26,593 nt of DNA. Origin: Prevotella sp. UBA3757 (GTDB lineage Bacteria > Bacteroidota > Bacteroidia > Bacteroidales > Bacteroidaceae). A program made the position numbers and the translations under genes. The notes beneath the pieces were generated by a model, which saw only the letters and a program-made list of their open reading frames with translations, was not told the DNA's origin and made no database searches. Location of the stretch: NCBI GenBank assembly GCA_002371715.1, contig DFGF01000152.1:1-26593 (forward strand), given 5' to 3'. Numbering within the stretch: position 1 is the first letter of the stretch; each line of letters opens with the position of its first letter. Shown here piece by piece: positions 16,030 through 22,845 of this stretch.

Positions 16030-16238
16030 TTTTTCCCACTATCCCCCCTATGATTTCACCCAACAGATTGATTATGAGCAATATAACCATAGTAGGATAT
16101 GCCATTTATCCCCCTATTTACCCCCTATGATGGCACCACAGCGATGGCGCACAGCGATAACACCGACATGGGAGGTCAGCCAGCGGCTCGCGCAGTACCT
16201 GCTCCGTTCTGACGGGAAGAGAACCCGGCTCCGACGAG

Positions 16239-16304
16239 CTTGCGCCTATAGGCAAAAGGTCTTGCGCCTATAGGCAAAAAGTCTTGTGCCTATAGGCAAA
16301 ATAA
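16239..16304. repeat. Three 22-bp tandem repeats with a GCCTATAGGC palindrome
   Basis: Units at 16239-16260, 16261-16282 and 16283-16304, each of the form CTTG(C/T)GCCTATAGGCAAAA followed by two or three variable bases. The 10-bp core GCCTATAGGC is a perfect palindrome. The array lies in the non-coding region 16030-16442, about 100 bp before the Sel1 promoter; the rest of 16030-16238 shows no gene. Confidence 0.9.
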
Positions 16305-16310
16305 GAGCGT

Positions 16311-16340
16311 TTGACAGTTGAGCGTTGACAAAGTTGAGAG
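16311..16340. repeat. 7-bp repeat array upstream of the Sel1 promoter
   Basis: Degenerate heptads TTGACAG, TTGAGCG, TTGACAA, then AGTTGAG, directly before the regulatory direct repeats. Confidence 0.5.
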
Positions 16341-16410
16341 GCCGTTGGCTGAAGAAAACGTGGCGTTGGCTGAATTTATTTAGCAGAACGGAGAATAGGC
16401 CGTACCTTTG
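16341..16410 (+). promoter_or_regulatory. Sel1-gene promoter with two 21-bp-spaced direct repeats
   Basis: Direct repeats GCCGTTGGCTGAAG (16341-16354) and GGCGTTGGCTGAAT (16362-16375), offset 21 bp, then 27 nt, then -7 TACCTTTG (16403-16410). Same orientation relative to transcription and same spacing as the promoters at 12977 and 15348. Confidence 0.78.
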
Positions 16411-16442
16411 CACCATACATTAATATTAATAACAAGAAGCGT

Positions 16443-16907
16443 ATGAAGAAAACACTGATGATGATTCTGCTGGCTGTGCTGACGCTGACGGCTGGCGCAC
16501 AGAGTGCAGAGAAACTGTATAAAGATGGTAAGGCGCTCTACGATGCCAAGAAGTACGAACAGGCCTTTCCGAAACTGAAGGCTGCCGCCGAAAAGGGACA
16601 CAAGAAAGCTCAGTACCGGCTGGGGCGATGCTATGCTAAGGGACGCGGCACAGCGGAAAACGACAAGATGGCAGCCCAGTGGTATCAGAAGGCTGCCAAC
16701 CAGGGCTACCACAAGGCTCAATATCAGCTGGGCAAGGCCTATATGAAGGGCAAAGGTGTTGAGGCCGACGAGAAGAAGGCACGATCCTACCTGAAGAAGG
16801 CTGTCAATCATGATGAGGACGGTCAGGAAATCCTGAAGAAAATCAAGGAGGACGCTGCCGACGGTGACGAGGATGCCAAACGGATGCTGACGCTGATAGG
16901 CAAGTAA
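16443..16907 (+). CDS. Secreted Sel1-like repeat protein
   Basis: Protein of 154 residues with a signal peptide (MKKTLMMILLAVLTLTAGAQ), then Sel1-type TPR-like helical repeats: AFPKLKAAAEKGHKKAQYRLGRCYAKGRG and AAQWYQKAANQGYHKAQYQLGKAYMKGKG, plus partial flanking units. Such repeats bind other proteins in the periplasm or at the cell surface; no partner is evident from sequence. It has its own promoter with the same direct repeats as the VTC and beta-helix operons, which links it to that system. Convergent with recO. Confidence 0.88.
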   Translation: MKKTLMMILLAVLTLTAGAQSAEKLYKDGKALYDAKKYEQAFPKLKAAAEKGHKKAQYRLGRCYAKGRGTAENDKMAAQWYQKAANQGYHKAQYQLGKAYMKGKGVEADEKKARSYLKKAVNHDEDGQEILKKIKEDAADGDEDAKRMLTLIGK

Positions 16908-16923
16908 GGGACACGCCCACCGT

Positions 16924-17706
16924 TCAGTCGGCCCACAACTCCTGCAGCACGCTAAGACTCTTCAGTTCAGGGAATTGAGGAATGTGAAGCCGATAGTAGT
17001 GCAACAGCACGTCAACGATGCGGTTGCGCTCGGTGTGGTTCAGGTGGAAAAGGTGCATCGTGGGGAAATCCATGCGCATCAAGGTACGGATGCGGCGGGC
17101 ATCGGCGGGCTGTAGGAAGTCGCGATGGGTGGGGGCCGACGGGCTGAAGCGCCCCTCGCGCATGTCGAAAAAGAGTTCGGCGTCAGCCATCCGGCCTCTG
17201 ACTTCGGCCGTCAAGCCCCTCACCGCTGACTGCTCGCTGCTGACCTCCAGATTCGGATAGAACCCCAGGAAGCGGCTCATGTGCATCAGGAAAGTCAGGT
17301 GAAAGTTGGCATAGCCCCGCTCGGCCAGGTCGAGCCATTGCATGGAGTCACACAGATAGGCAAACAGCGGGACGTTCTGCTGTTCGGAGCGCAGGGCATG
17401 ATACAGAAATTCGGCTATGAAGAGCGACAAGGCCAGTTTCTCGGGCGAAAACGGGATGGTGGTGTAGGCCGACAGCAGGCGGGCATCGCTGAGCTTCTGG
17501 AGTTGCAGGCGCTGACGCAGGTCAACCTCAACCTCGAGCAGCGTCATGGGCTGGAAGTACTGCTTCTTCAGGCGGGCCTTGGCGGTCTTTGGCAACGGCA
17601 GGATGCACGACAGGCGTCCCACCTCTCGCGTAAACAAGTCCACGATGAGGCGCGACTCTCCATACTTCAGCGCATGGAGCACGATGGCTTCCGTTTTCAC
17701 TAACAC
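16924..17706 (-). CDS. recO: DNA repair protein RecO
   Basis: RecO loads RecA at gaps together with RecR. The 260 residues show the N-terminal OB-fold start VKTEAIVLHALKYGESRLIVDLFTREVGRLSCI, a basic KTAKARLKKQYFQP segment and the helical C-terminal domain with NFHLTFLMHMSRFLGFYPNLE...LFFDMREGRF. The start codon is GTG at 17706 (another GTG at 17700). No zinc-binding Cys cluster, as usual for Bacteroidota. Odd point: residues about 154-172 (VSSEQSAVRGLTAEVRGRM), between FYPNLE and the FDMREG motif, come from seven GC-rich 7-bp repeats. Confidence 0.93.
   Translation of the reverse strand: MLVKTEAIVLHALKYGESRLIVDLFTREVGRLSCILPLPKTAKARLKKQYFQPMTLLEVEVDLRQRLQLQKLSDARLLSAYTTIPFSPEKLALSLFIAEFLYHALRSEQQNVPLFAYLCDSMQWLDLAERGYANFHLTFLMHMSRFLGFYPNLEVSSEQSAVRGLTAEVRGRMADAELFFDMREGRFSPSAPTHRDFLQPADARRIRTLMRMDFPTMHLFHLNHTERNRIVDVLLHYYRLHIPQFPELKSLSVLQELWAD
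17196..17244. repeat. Seven degenerate 7-bp repeats inside recO
   Basis: Heptads CTCTGAC, TTCGGCC, GTCAAGC, CCCTCAC, CGCTGAC, TGCTCGC, TGCTGAC (plus strand). Each ends in C with a partly conserved CTGA core; in frame they encode the SEQSAVRGLTAEVRG loop. Confidence 0.7.
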
Positions 17707-17711
17707 GAGGG

Positions 17712-17719
17712 CAAAGGTA
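17712..17719 (-). promoter_or_regulatory. Promoter -7 box for recO
   Basis: TACCTTTG on the minus strand, six bases from the GTG start (very short leader). A 7-bp repeat array begins 4 nt upstream. Confidence 0.65.
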
Positions 17720-17723
17720 CGAA

Positions 17724-17751
17724 GAAGTTAGGAATTAGGAATAAAGAATGA
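17724..17751. repeat. 7-bp repeat array against the recO promoter
   Basis: Heptads GAAGTTA, GGAATTA, GGAATAA, AGAATGA (plus strand), occupying the -33 region of the recO promoter. Confidence 0.6.
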
Positions 17752-17800
17752 AGCGTTTTTTGGTCTCCAGTAGTTAAATTTACTTAATTCTGCACATTTT

Positions 17801-17828
17801 CTTAATTCTTAATTTTTAATTCTTAACT
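17801..17828. repeat. 7-bp repeat array against the tRNA-Glu promoter
   Basis: Heptads CTTAATT, CTTAATT, TTTAATT, CTTAACT, ending 8 nt upstream of the -7 box. Confidence 0.7.
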
Positions 17829-17836
17829 AAAATTGC

Positions 17837-17844
17837 TACCTTTG
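17837..17844 (+). promoter_or_regulatory. Promoter -7 box for tRNA-Glu and rpsT
   Basis: TACCTTTG inside AATTGCTACCTTTGCA, identical over 16 nt to the pta promoter. Start of transcription near 17850, upstream of tRNA-Glu. No further box is seen before rpsT, so both are probably on one transcript. Confidence 0.65.
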
Positions 17845-17868
17845 CACCCGCTTTTGACGAAACGACGA

Positions 17869-17890
17869 ATTGTAAATTGTCAAATTGTCA
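17869..17890. repeat. Short ATTGTNA repeat in the tRNA leader
   Basis: ATTGTAA, ATTGTCA, then ATTGTCA after one extra base, between the promoter and the tRNA. Confidence 0.45.
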
Positions 17891-17899
17891 AATAACCAC

Positions 17900-17974
17900 G
17901 GTCCCTTCGTCTATCGGTTAGGACGAGAGATTTTCATTCTCTAAAGAGGAGTTCGACTCTCCTAGGGACTACCA
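17900..17974 (+). tRNA. tRNA-Glu (anticodon TTC)
   Basis: Cloverleaf can be drawn by hand: acceptor GGTCCCT / AGGGACT (one G-T pair), D-arm with GGTTAGGA, anticodon stem AGAGA / TCTCT with loop TTTTCAT (anticodon TTC, Glu), T-arm GGAGTTCGACTCTCC, discriminator A and an encoded 3' CCA. It precedes rpsT, a common Bacteroidales order. Confidence 0.97.
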
Positions 17975-18121
17975 GAATTAAATCTGCCATCTGCACAGCC
18001 AAGTGCTACCCTACGAGGGGAACGGTGACAGAGGGCTCGCAAGAGTCGCGCCAAGGGCAGCCATGAAGACGTAAGACCCATAAGCTTTAAGTTAAACAAT
18101 TAAAAAACAACGATTAAAAAA
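17975..18121 (+). other. Structured leader between tRNA-Glu and rpsT
   Basis: 147 nt without a gene. The first 95 nt are GC-rich with several possible helices, for example CTGCC near 17984 with GGCAG near 18057, and CCC/GGGG around the CTACGAGGGG segment, then an A-rich stretch before the rpsT ATG. S20 is autogenously regulated in E. coli, so a ribosomal-protein leader element is conceivable. No known RNA family was recognised. Confidence 0.4.
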
Positions 18122-18376
18122 ATGGCAAACCACAAATCATCCCTGAAGAGAATTCGTCAGGACAAGAAGAGGGCACTGCACAACCACTATTACGCCAAGA
18201 CGATGCGTAACGCCGTCCGTAAGCTGCGTGCCATGACAGACAAGGACGAGGCCGTAGCCCTCTATCCTAAAGTACAGAAGATGCTTGACAAGCTGGCAAA
18301 GACCAACATCATCCACAAGAACAAGGCCGCCAACCTGAAGTCCAGCCTCACGAAGCACATCAACAAGCTCGGCTAA
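18122..18376 (+). CDS. rpsT: 30S ribosomal protein S20
   Basis: Protein of 84 residues, the normal length. MANHKSSLKRIRQDKKRALHN.. start, strongly basic and helical, with NIIHKNKAANLKSSLTKHINKL at the C-terminus. Binds 16S rRNA early in small-subunit assembly. Located behind tRNA-Glu with a 147-nt leader and followed by a clear terminator. Confidence 0.98.
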   Translation: MANHKSSLKRIRQDKKRALHNHYYAKTMRNAVRKLRAMTDKDEAVALYPKVQKMLDKLAKTNIIHKNKAANLKSSLTKHINKLG

Positions 18377-18399
18377 AGATTTTTACCAAGCATAGGTGG

Positions 18400-18434
18400 T
18401 GCCGTACTCCCCCAAACAGGGTGTACGGCATTTT
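18400..18434 (+). terminator. Intrinsic terminator of rpsT
   Basis: Perfect 8-bp stem TGCCGTAC (18400-18407) / GTACGGCA (18423-18430) with a 15-nt loop, followed by TTTT. Confidence 0.9.
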
Positions 18435-18533
18435 CCGTTCCTTAATTCCCAGCGGCCTCGGACGCGGCCTTGGAGACACCTTATTTTTATAGAAAATAAA
18501 CACTTTTCTTTCGTTATTGTCGCAAATATTTAG

Positions 18534-18541
18534 TAATTTTG
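18534..18541 (+). promoter_or_regulatory. Promoter -7 box for gyrB
   Basis: TAATTTTG, 34 nt before the gyrB ATG; no good -33 TTTG at the usual distance was seen. Confidence 0.55.
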
Positions 18542-18575
18542 CAGCGAATTTTGCAAAACTGCACAGACAACAACA

Positions 18576-20549
18576 ATGACAGAAGAACAACTGAACCAAG
18601 AACAGAATTATTCCGCGAGTAATATTCAGGTGCTCGAGGGACTGGAGGCCGTCCGCAAGCGCCCGGCCATGTACATCGGAGACATCAGCGAGAAGGGTCT
18701 CCACCACCTCGTAAACGAGACCGTAGACAACTCCATCGACGAGGCTATGGCCGGCTACTGCACACACATCGAGGTGACCATCAATGAGGACAACTCAATA
18801 ACCGTTCAGGATAACGGCCGCGGTATCCCCGTCGACGAGCACGAGAAGATGCACAAGTCGGCCCTCGAGGTTGTCATGACCGTGCTGCACGCCGGCGGTA
18901 AGTTCGACAAGGGTTCCTACAAGGTGTCGGGCGGACTGCACGGTGTGGGTGTGAGCTGTGTGAACGCGCTGTCGACCCACATGATGTCGCAGGTGTTCCG
19001 TAACGGCCACATCTATCAGCAGGAGTACGAGAAGGGCAAGCCCCTGTACGACGTCAAGATAGTCGGTGACACGGACCAGACGGGTACGCGCCAGCAGTTC
19101 TGGCCTGACGGCAGCATTTTTACTACCACAGAATTCAAGTACGACATCATAGCCAAGCGCATGCGCGAGCTGGCCTATCTGAACGCCGGCATCACCATCA
19201 CGCTGAAGGACATGCGTCCTGACGAGGAGGGCAAGCTGAAGGAAGAGGTGTTCCACGCCAAGGAGGGTCTGAAGGAGTTTGTGCGCTACGTGGACCGCCA
19301 CCGTACCCACCTGTTCGATGACGTCATCTACCTGAAGACTGAGAAGCAGGGCGTGCCCATCGAGGTGGCCGTGATGTACAACACGGACTACAGCGAGAAC
19401 ATCCACTCGTACGTCAACAACATCAACACCATCGAGGGCGGTACCCACCTGATGGGTTTCCGTGCAGCCCTGACGCGCACGCTGAAGGCATACGCCGACG
19501 CCGACCCCAACATCTCGAAGCAGATTGAGAAAGCCAAGATTGAGATAGCCGGTGAGGACTTCCGAGAGGGACTGACCGCCGTCATCTCCATCAAGGTGGC
19601 CGAGCCCCAGTTTGAGGGTCAGACCAAGACCAAGCTGGGCAACTCAGAGGTCAGTGGTGCCGTGCAGCAGGCTGTCGGCGAGGCCCTGGCAAACTACCTG
19701 GAGGAGCACCCGAAGGAGGCCAAGCTCATCTGCGACAAGGTGGTACTGGCCGCCACGGCACGCATAGCCGCCCGCAAGGCCCGTGAGAGCGTTCAGCGCA
19801 AGAGCCCGATGACTGGCGGCGGACTGCCCGGCAAGTTGGCCGACTGCTCAGAGAAAGACCCCGCACGCTGCGAGATATTCCTCGTTGAGGGTGACTCGGC
19901 AGGCGGTTCGGCCAAGCAGGGCCGCGACCGTCACACACAGGCCATCCTGCCCCTACGCGGAAAAATCCTGAACGTGGAGAAAGTGCAGTGGCACCGCGTC
20001 TTCGAGGCCGAGTCGGTGATGAACATCATCCAGTCCATCGGCGTCCGCTTCGGCGTGGACGGCGAGGGCGACCGTGAAGCCAATGTCGACAAGCTGCGCT
20101 ATGACAAGATCATCATCATGACCGATGCTGATGTCGATGGCTCGCACATCGACACGCTGATCATGACCCTCTTCTACCGCTTCATGCCGAAGGTTATCCA
20201 GGAGGGACACCTGTATATTGCCACACCGCCGCTTTATAAATGCACGTACAAGAAATTCTCGGAATACTGCTACACAGACCAACAGCGCCAGGCCTTCATC
20301 GACAAGTACGTGGATGGTGACGAGAATGCCTCAGCACTGCATACACAACGCTACAAAGGTCTTGGTGAGATGAATCCTGAACAGCTGTGGGAGACCACGA
20401 TGAATCCTGCCAACCGACTGCTGAAGCAGGTGACCATCGAGAATGCCGCCGAGGCTGACGAAATTTTCTCTATGCTGATGGGCGACGATGTGGAACCTCG
20501 CCGCCAGTTTATCGAAAAGAACGCCACCTATGCCAATATCGATGCGTAA
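18576..20549 (+). CDS. gyrB: DNA gyrase subunit B
   Basis: ATPase subunit of the type II topoisomerase that introduces negative supercoils. The 657 residues contain the GHKL ATPase domain (EGLEAVRKRPAMYIGD, ETVDNSIDEA near 48-57, DNGRGIPVD, GLHGVGVSCVNALS near 117-130), the transducer domain, and the Toprim domain with EGDSAGGSAKQGRDR (about 436-450) and TDADVDGSHI (about 514-523), plus the C-terminal RYKGLGEMNPEQLWETTMNP motif that distinguishes GyrB. Length fits the short GyrB form lacking the roughly 170-residue E. coli insertion. The next gene starts within its last codons. Confidence 0.98.
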   Translation: MTEEQLNQEQNYSASNIQVLEGLEAVRKRPAMYIGDISEKGLHHLVNETVDNSIDEAMAGYCTHIEVTINEDNSITVQDNGRGIPVDEHEKMHKSALEVVMTVLHAGGKFDKGSYKVSGGLHGVGVSCVNALSTHMMSQVFRNGHIYQQEYEKGKPLYDVKIVGDTDQTGTRQQFWPDGSIFTTTEFKYDIIAKRMRELAYLNAGITITLKDMRPDEEGKLKEEVFHAKEGLKEFVRYVDRHRTHLFDDVIYLKTEKQGVPIEVAVMYNTDYSENIHSYVNNINTIEGGTHLMGFRAALTRTLKAYADADPNISKQIEKAKIEIAGEDFREGLTAVISIKVAEPQFEGQTKTKLGNSEVSGAVQQAVGEALANYLEEHPKEAKLICDKVVLAATARIAARKARESVQRKSPMTGGGLPGKLADCSEKDPARCEIFLVEGDSAGGSAKQGRDRHTQAILPLRGKILNVEKVQWHRVFEAESVMNIIQSIGVRFGVDGEGDREANVDKLRYDKIIIMTDADVDGSHIDTLIMTLFYRFMPKVIQEGHLYIATPPLYKCTYKKFSEYCYTDQQRQAFIDKYVDGDENASALHTQRYKGLGEMNPEQLWETTMNPANRLLKQVTIENAAEADEIFSMLMGDDVEPRRQFIEKNATYANIDA

Positions 20550-21411
20550 CGTCAGCCTTCGTGACGTCAGCCAATGGGGCAATGCCCTGTCAATGGCTGA
20601 CGGGCTGGTGCTCACGGACAACATAGACCATGCGTTCATGTCGCAAGGTCCTGTCTGCCAGAATTTCATCGTCATGGCACTGTGCAAGAAGGGGGAAGCC
20701 AGCTATACGGTAGACACGCGCCAGCTGAGTGTAAAGCCCGGCGACCTCATGTTTGTCTCAGAGCGTCACGTGGTCAACAACTACAAGTCGTCGCCCGATT
20801 TTGAGTGCATGTATATCCTCTTGTCAACAGAGTTCTACCATAGCTTTGTGCTCAATGTCAAGAACGTATCGTCACTGCTGATATTCTCGATGAACAACCC
20901 CGTAGTGACGCTGACGCCGCACGAGATACTGGTCTATACGAATTACTATCAGACCATCCGCATGAAAATGGCCGACGAGCAGCACCACTACCGCACCAGC
21001 CTGGTCAAGGCGCTGTTGCTGGCCATGTTCTACGATATGAGTAACGTCATCTGGCGCGTAGAACAGTCGGACGTCAAGACCAAGAAACGTGCCGACGAGC
21101 TGTTTGCACAGTTCATCCGGCTGCTGGAGGAAAACTTCCGCACGGAGCGGCGCGTCAGCTGGTATGCCGACCAGATGAACATCACGGCCAAATACCTGTC
21201 GGAAATGGTCAAACAGGTGTCAAAGCGCACGCCTAACGAATGGATTGACAGCTACGTGATGCTGGAGATTCGCGTGCTGCTCAAGAATACCACCAAAAGC
21301 ATCAAGGAAATAGCCCAGGCCGTCAATTTCCCCAACCAGTCGTTTTTCGGCAAGTTCTTCAAGGAGCACATGGGCATCAGTCCCTCTGAATACAGAAAGG
21401 TCGACAATTGA
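20542..21411 (+). CDS. AraC-family transcriptional regulator
   Basis: About 289 residues from the ATG at 20542 (another in-frame ATG at 20530). The N-terminal part is a cupin-like sensing domain (FIVMALCKKGEASYTVDTRQLSVKPGDLMFVSERHVV). The C-terminal double HTH is complete: VSWYADQMNITAKYLSEMVKQVSKRTPNEWI and KSIKEIAQAVNFPNQSFFGKFFKEHMGISPSEYRK. The start codon overlaps the last 8 bp of gyrB (gATGcgTAA), so translation may be coupled to gyrB and transcription may be by read-through. Convergent with the DUF3109 gene, 23 bp apart. Effector and targets cannot be told from sequence. Confidence 0.88.
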   Translation: MRNVSLRDVSQWGNALSMADGLVLTDNIDHAFMSQGPVCQNFIVMALCKKGEASYTVDTRQLSVKPGDLMFVSERHVVNNYKSSPDFECMYILLSTEFYHSFVLNVKNVSSLLIFSMNNPVVTLTPHEILVYTNYYQTIRMKMADEQHHYRTSLVKALLLAMFYDMSNVIWRVEQSDVKTKKRADELFAQFIRLLEENFRTERRVSWYADQMNITAKYLSEMVKQVSKRTPNEWIDSYVMLEIRVLLKNTTKSIKEIAQAVNFPNQSFFGKFFKEHMGISPSEYRKVDN

Positions 21412-21434
21412 AAAAAACGAAAGAGCAGCAACAG

Positions 21435-22073
21435 CTAAGGACGCAGAAGCTGGTCGGCAACATTGCAAAGCTCCTGATACCACGACTCGCCAAACCGACG
21501 GATAAGCGGTTCCTTTAGAAACTTATATACGGGAAGGCCCAAAGCCTTCCCTTTTTCTACGGCATCCCTACATACACCCCAACGATGGTAGTTTAAGGCT
21601 ATTAGAGGCCTCTCTGAGCCGTTTTCAGCCACGGAGGGTACAATTCCAAAGTTCTTCTCACGAATGGGGTACAGCGCGCAACTGATGGGCTTGATGAACG
21701 TTGGACGCTGAACGTTGGAGGACTGTTTTTCTCGCGCTCTTTTTTCAAGCATGCAGAGCCAGCAGCCATTTTCCTCACGGGCAAACACGCACTCCTCGCC
21801 GCGGACAATGCTTGTCACCAGGTCGCCATCCCTGTCACTGTAGGCCACGCCTTGCTGGTCAATGACGCTCTGTGCTGATGCCGACAGCATGGGCCAGACA
21901 TCATCCAGCATGTCCTCAATATCGGCTATCTCGTCCATCGTCACGGGCGCACCGTCACTGCCCTCAACGCAGCAGATGCCTTTACACTTCTCGTAGTCAC
22001 AACAGAAATACTCGGTCAGTATCTCGGAGGAGACGAGGATGCCTCCGATTTCAAGTATGGGGGGAATGTTCAT
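21435..22073 (-). CDS. DUF3109 family cysteine-rich protein
   Basis: Product of 212 residues matching the Bacteroidota DUF3109 family: ILVSSEILTEYFCCDYEKCKGICCVEGSDGAPVT (clustered cysteines at 24, 25, 30, 34, 35), VRGEECVFA...CWLCMLEKR, and KPISCALYPIREK. The conserved Cys pattern suggests a metal or Fe-S site; the function is not established. Odd point: residues about 116-126 (KQSSNVQRPTF), directly before KPISC, come from four 7-bp repeats. It lies 33 bp behind ung on the same strand and is probably co-transcribed with it. Confidence 0.9.
   Translation of the reverse strand: MNIPPILEIGGILVSSEILTEYFCCDYEKCKGICCVEGSDGAPVTMDEIADIEDMLDDVWPMLSASAQSVIDQQGVAYSDRDGDLVTSIVRGEECVFAREENGCWLCMLEKRAREKQSSNVQRPTFIKPISCALYPIREKNFGIVPSVAENGSERPLIALNYHRWGVCRDAVEKGKALGLPVYKFLKEPLIRRFGESWYQELCNVADQLLRP
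21696..21723. repeat. 7-bp repeats inside the DUF3109 gene
   Basis: Heptads GAACGTT, GGACGCT, GAACGTT, GGAGGAC (plus strand), the same word family as in folP and the third murF array. Confidence 0.75.
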
Positions 22074-22075
22074 TC

Positions 22076-22103
22076 TAAATTAGAAATTAGGAATTAGGAA
22101 TTA
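22076..22103. repeat. 7-bp repeats between ung and DUF3109
   Basis: Heptads TAAATTA, GAAATTA, GGAATTA, GGAATTA fill the gap between the ung stop and the DUF3109 ATG. Confidence 0.75.
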
Positions 22104-22106
22104 TGA

Positions 22107-22775
22107 TTACCAAACTATTGGAGAAAGACCGTTCTGTTTCAAATATTCGTTGCAGCGCGAGAACTGGTGCTGGCCGAACCACCCGCCACGATTGGCAGAC
22201 AGCGGCGAGGGATGGACGGACTCCAACACGAGATTCTTCGTCTTGTCTATCATATAAGCCTTCGAACGTGCATAGCCTCCCCACAGCATGTAGACAATGT
22301 GTTCACGCTGAGAGGCCAGGGCACGGATGGCAGCGTCGGTAAACTGTTGCCAGCCCAGGGCAGAATGGCTGTTAGCCAGGTGCGCCCGTACGGTCAGCGT
22401 GGCATTAAGCAGCAAGACGCCCTGCTGGGCCCACCGTGTCAGATTACCCGACAGAGGCACCGGGGTGCCTAAATCCTGTTGGATTTCCTTGAAGATGTTT
22501 TGCAGCGAGGGGGGAAACTGCACACCGTCCTGCACCGAGAAGCTCAGTCCGTGGGCCTGCCCAGGTTCATGATAGGGGTCTTGGCCTATAATGACCACCT
22601 TTACCTGATGAAACGGGCAGAGATTGAAGGCATTAAATATCAGACTGCCAGGCGGAAAACAGGTTGTAGCGGCATATTCACGCCTGACGGCATCCGTCAG
22701 CTGTGAAAAATAAGTTTTCTCAAACTCCGGCATGAGTTGCGCCTTCCAGGTGGGTTCCATTTGTACGTTCACCAT
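22107..22775 (-). CDS. ung: Uracil-DNA glycosylase
   Basis: Removes uracil from DNA to start base-excision repair. The 222 residues from the ATG at 22775 (the longer frame starts only with TTG) have all family-1 motifs: the water-activating loop VVIIGQDPYHEPGQAHGLSFSV (catalytic Asp), FPPSLQNIFKEI, VLLLNATLTV, MLWGGYA and the HPSPLSANRGGWFG leucine-loop region. Heads a short unit with DUF3109, divergent from the symporter. Confidence 0.98.
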   Translation of the reverse strand: MVNVQMEPTWKAQLMPEFEKTYFSQLTDAVRREYAATTCFPPGSLIFNAFNLCPFHQVKVVIIGQDPYHEPGQAHGLSFSVQDGVQFPPSLQNIFKEIQQDLGTPVPLSGNLTRWAQQGVLLLNATLTVRAHLANSHSALGWQQFTDAAIRALASQREHIVYMLWGGYARSKAYMIDKTKNLVLESVHPSPLSANRGGWFGQHQFSRCNEYLKQNGLSPIVW

Positions 22776-22793
22776 GATCAATTTGCCATTTTG

Positions 22794-22829
22794 CTTGCAA
22801 AATTACGAAAAAGTTAGTAACTTTGCAAG
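22794..22829. promoter_or_regulatory. Divergent symmetrical promoter pair for ung and the symporter
   Basis: Minus-strand -7 TAATTTTG (22798-22805) for ung and plus-strand -7 TAACTTTG (22818-22825) for the symporter lie face to face, 12 bp apart. They are part of an inverted repeat CTTGCAAAATTAC / GTAACTTTGCAAG (12 of 13 matches), each TTGCAAA arm supplying a possible -33 TTG for the opposite promoter. Confidence 0.7.
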
Positions 22830-22845
22830 CATAAACTAAACGATT

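Noticed and set aside
16239..16304. CRISPR or rho-independent terminator for the 22-bp repeats
   Set aside because: Units are contiguous without spacers; the palindrome is only 10 bp with no T-tract and there is no intact gene ending there.
16380..16811. Minus-strand hydrophobic open frame opposite the Sel1 gene
   Set aside because: Hydrophobicity is the complement of the Lys/Ala-rich repeats; the plus-strand gene has promoter, signal peptide and family repeats.
18795..19448. Minus-strand open frame of 217 codons
   Set aside because: Antisense to the ATPase domain of gyrB; no recognisable domain.
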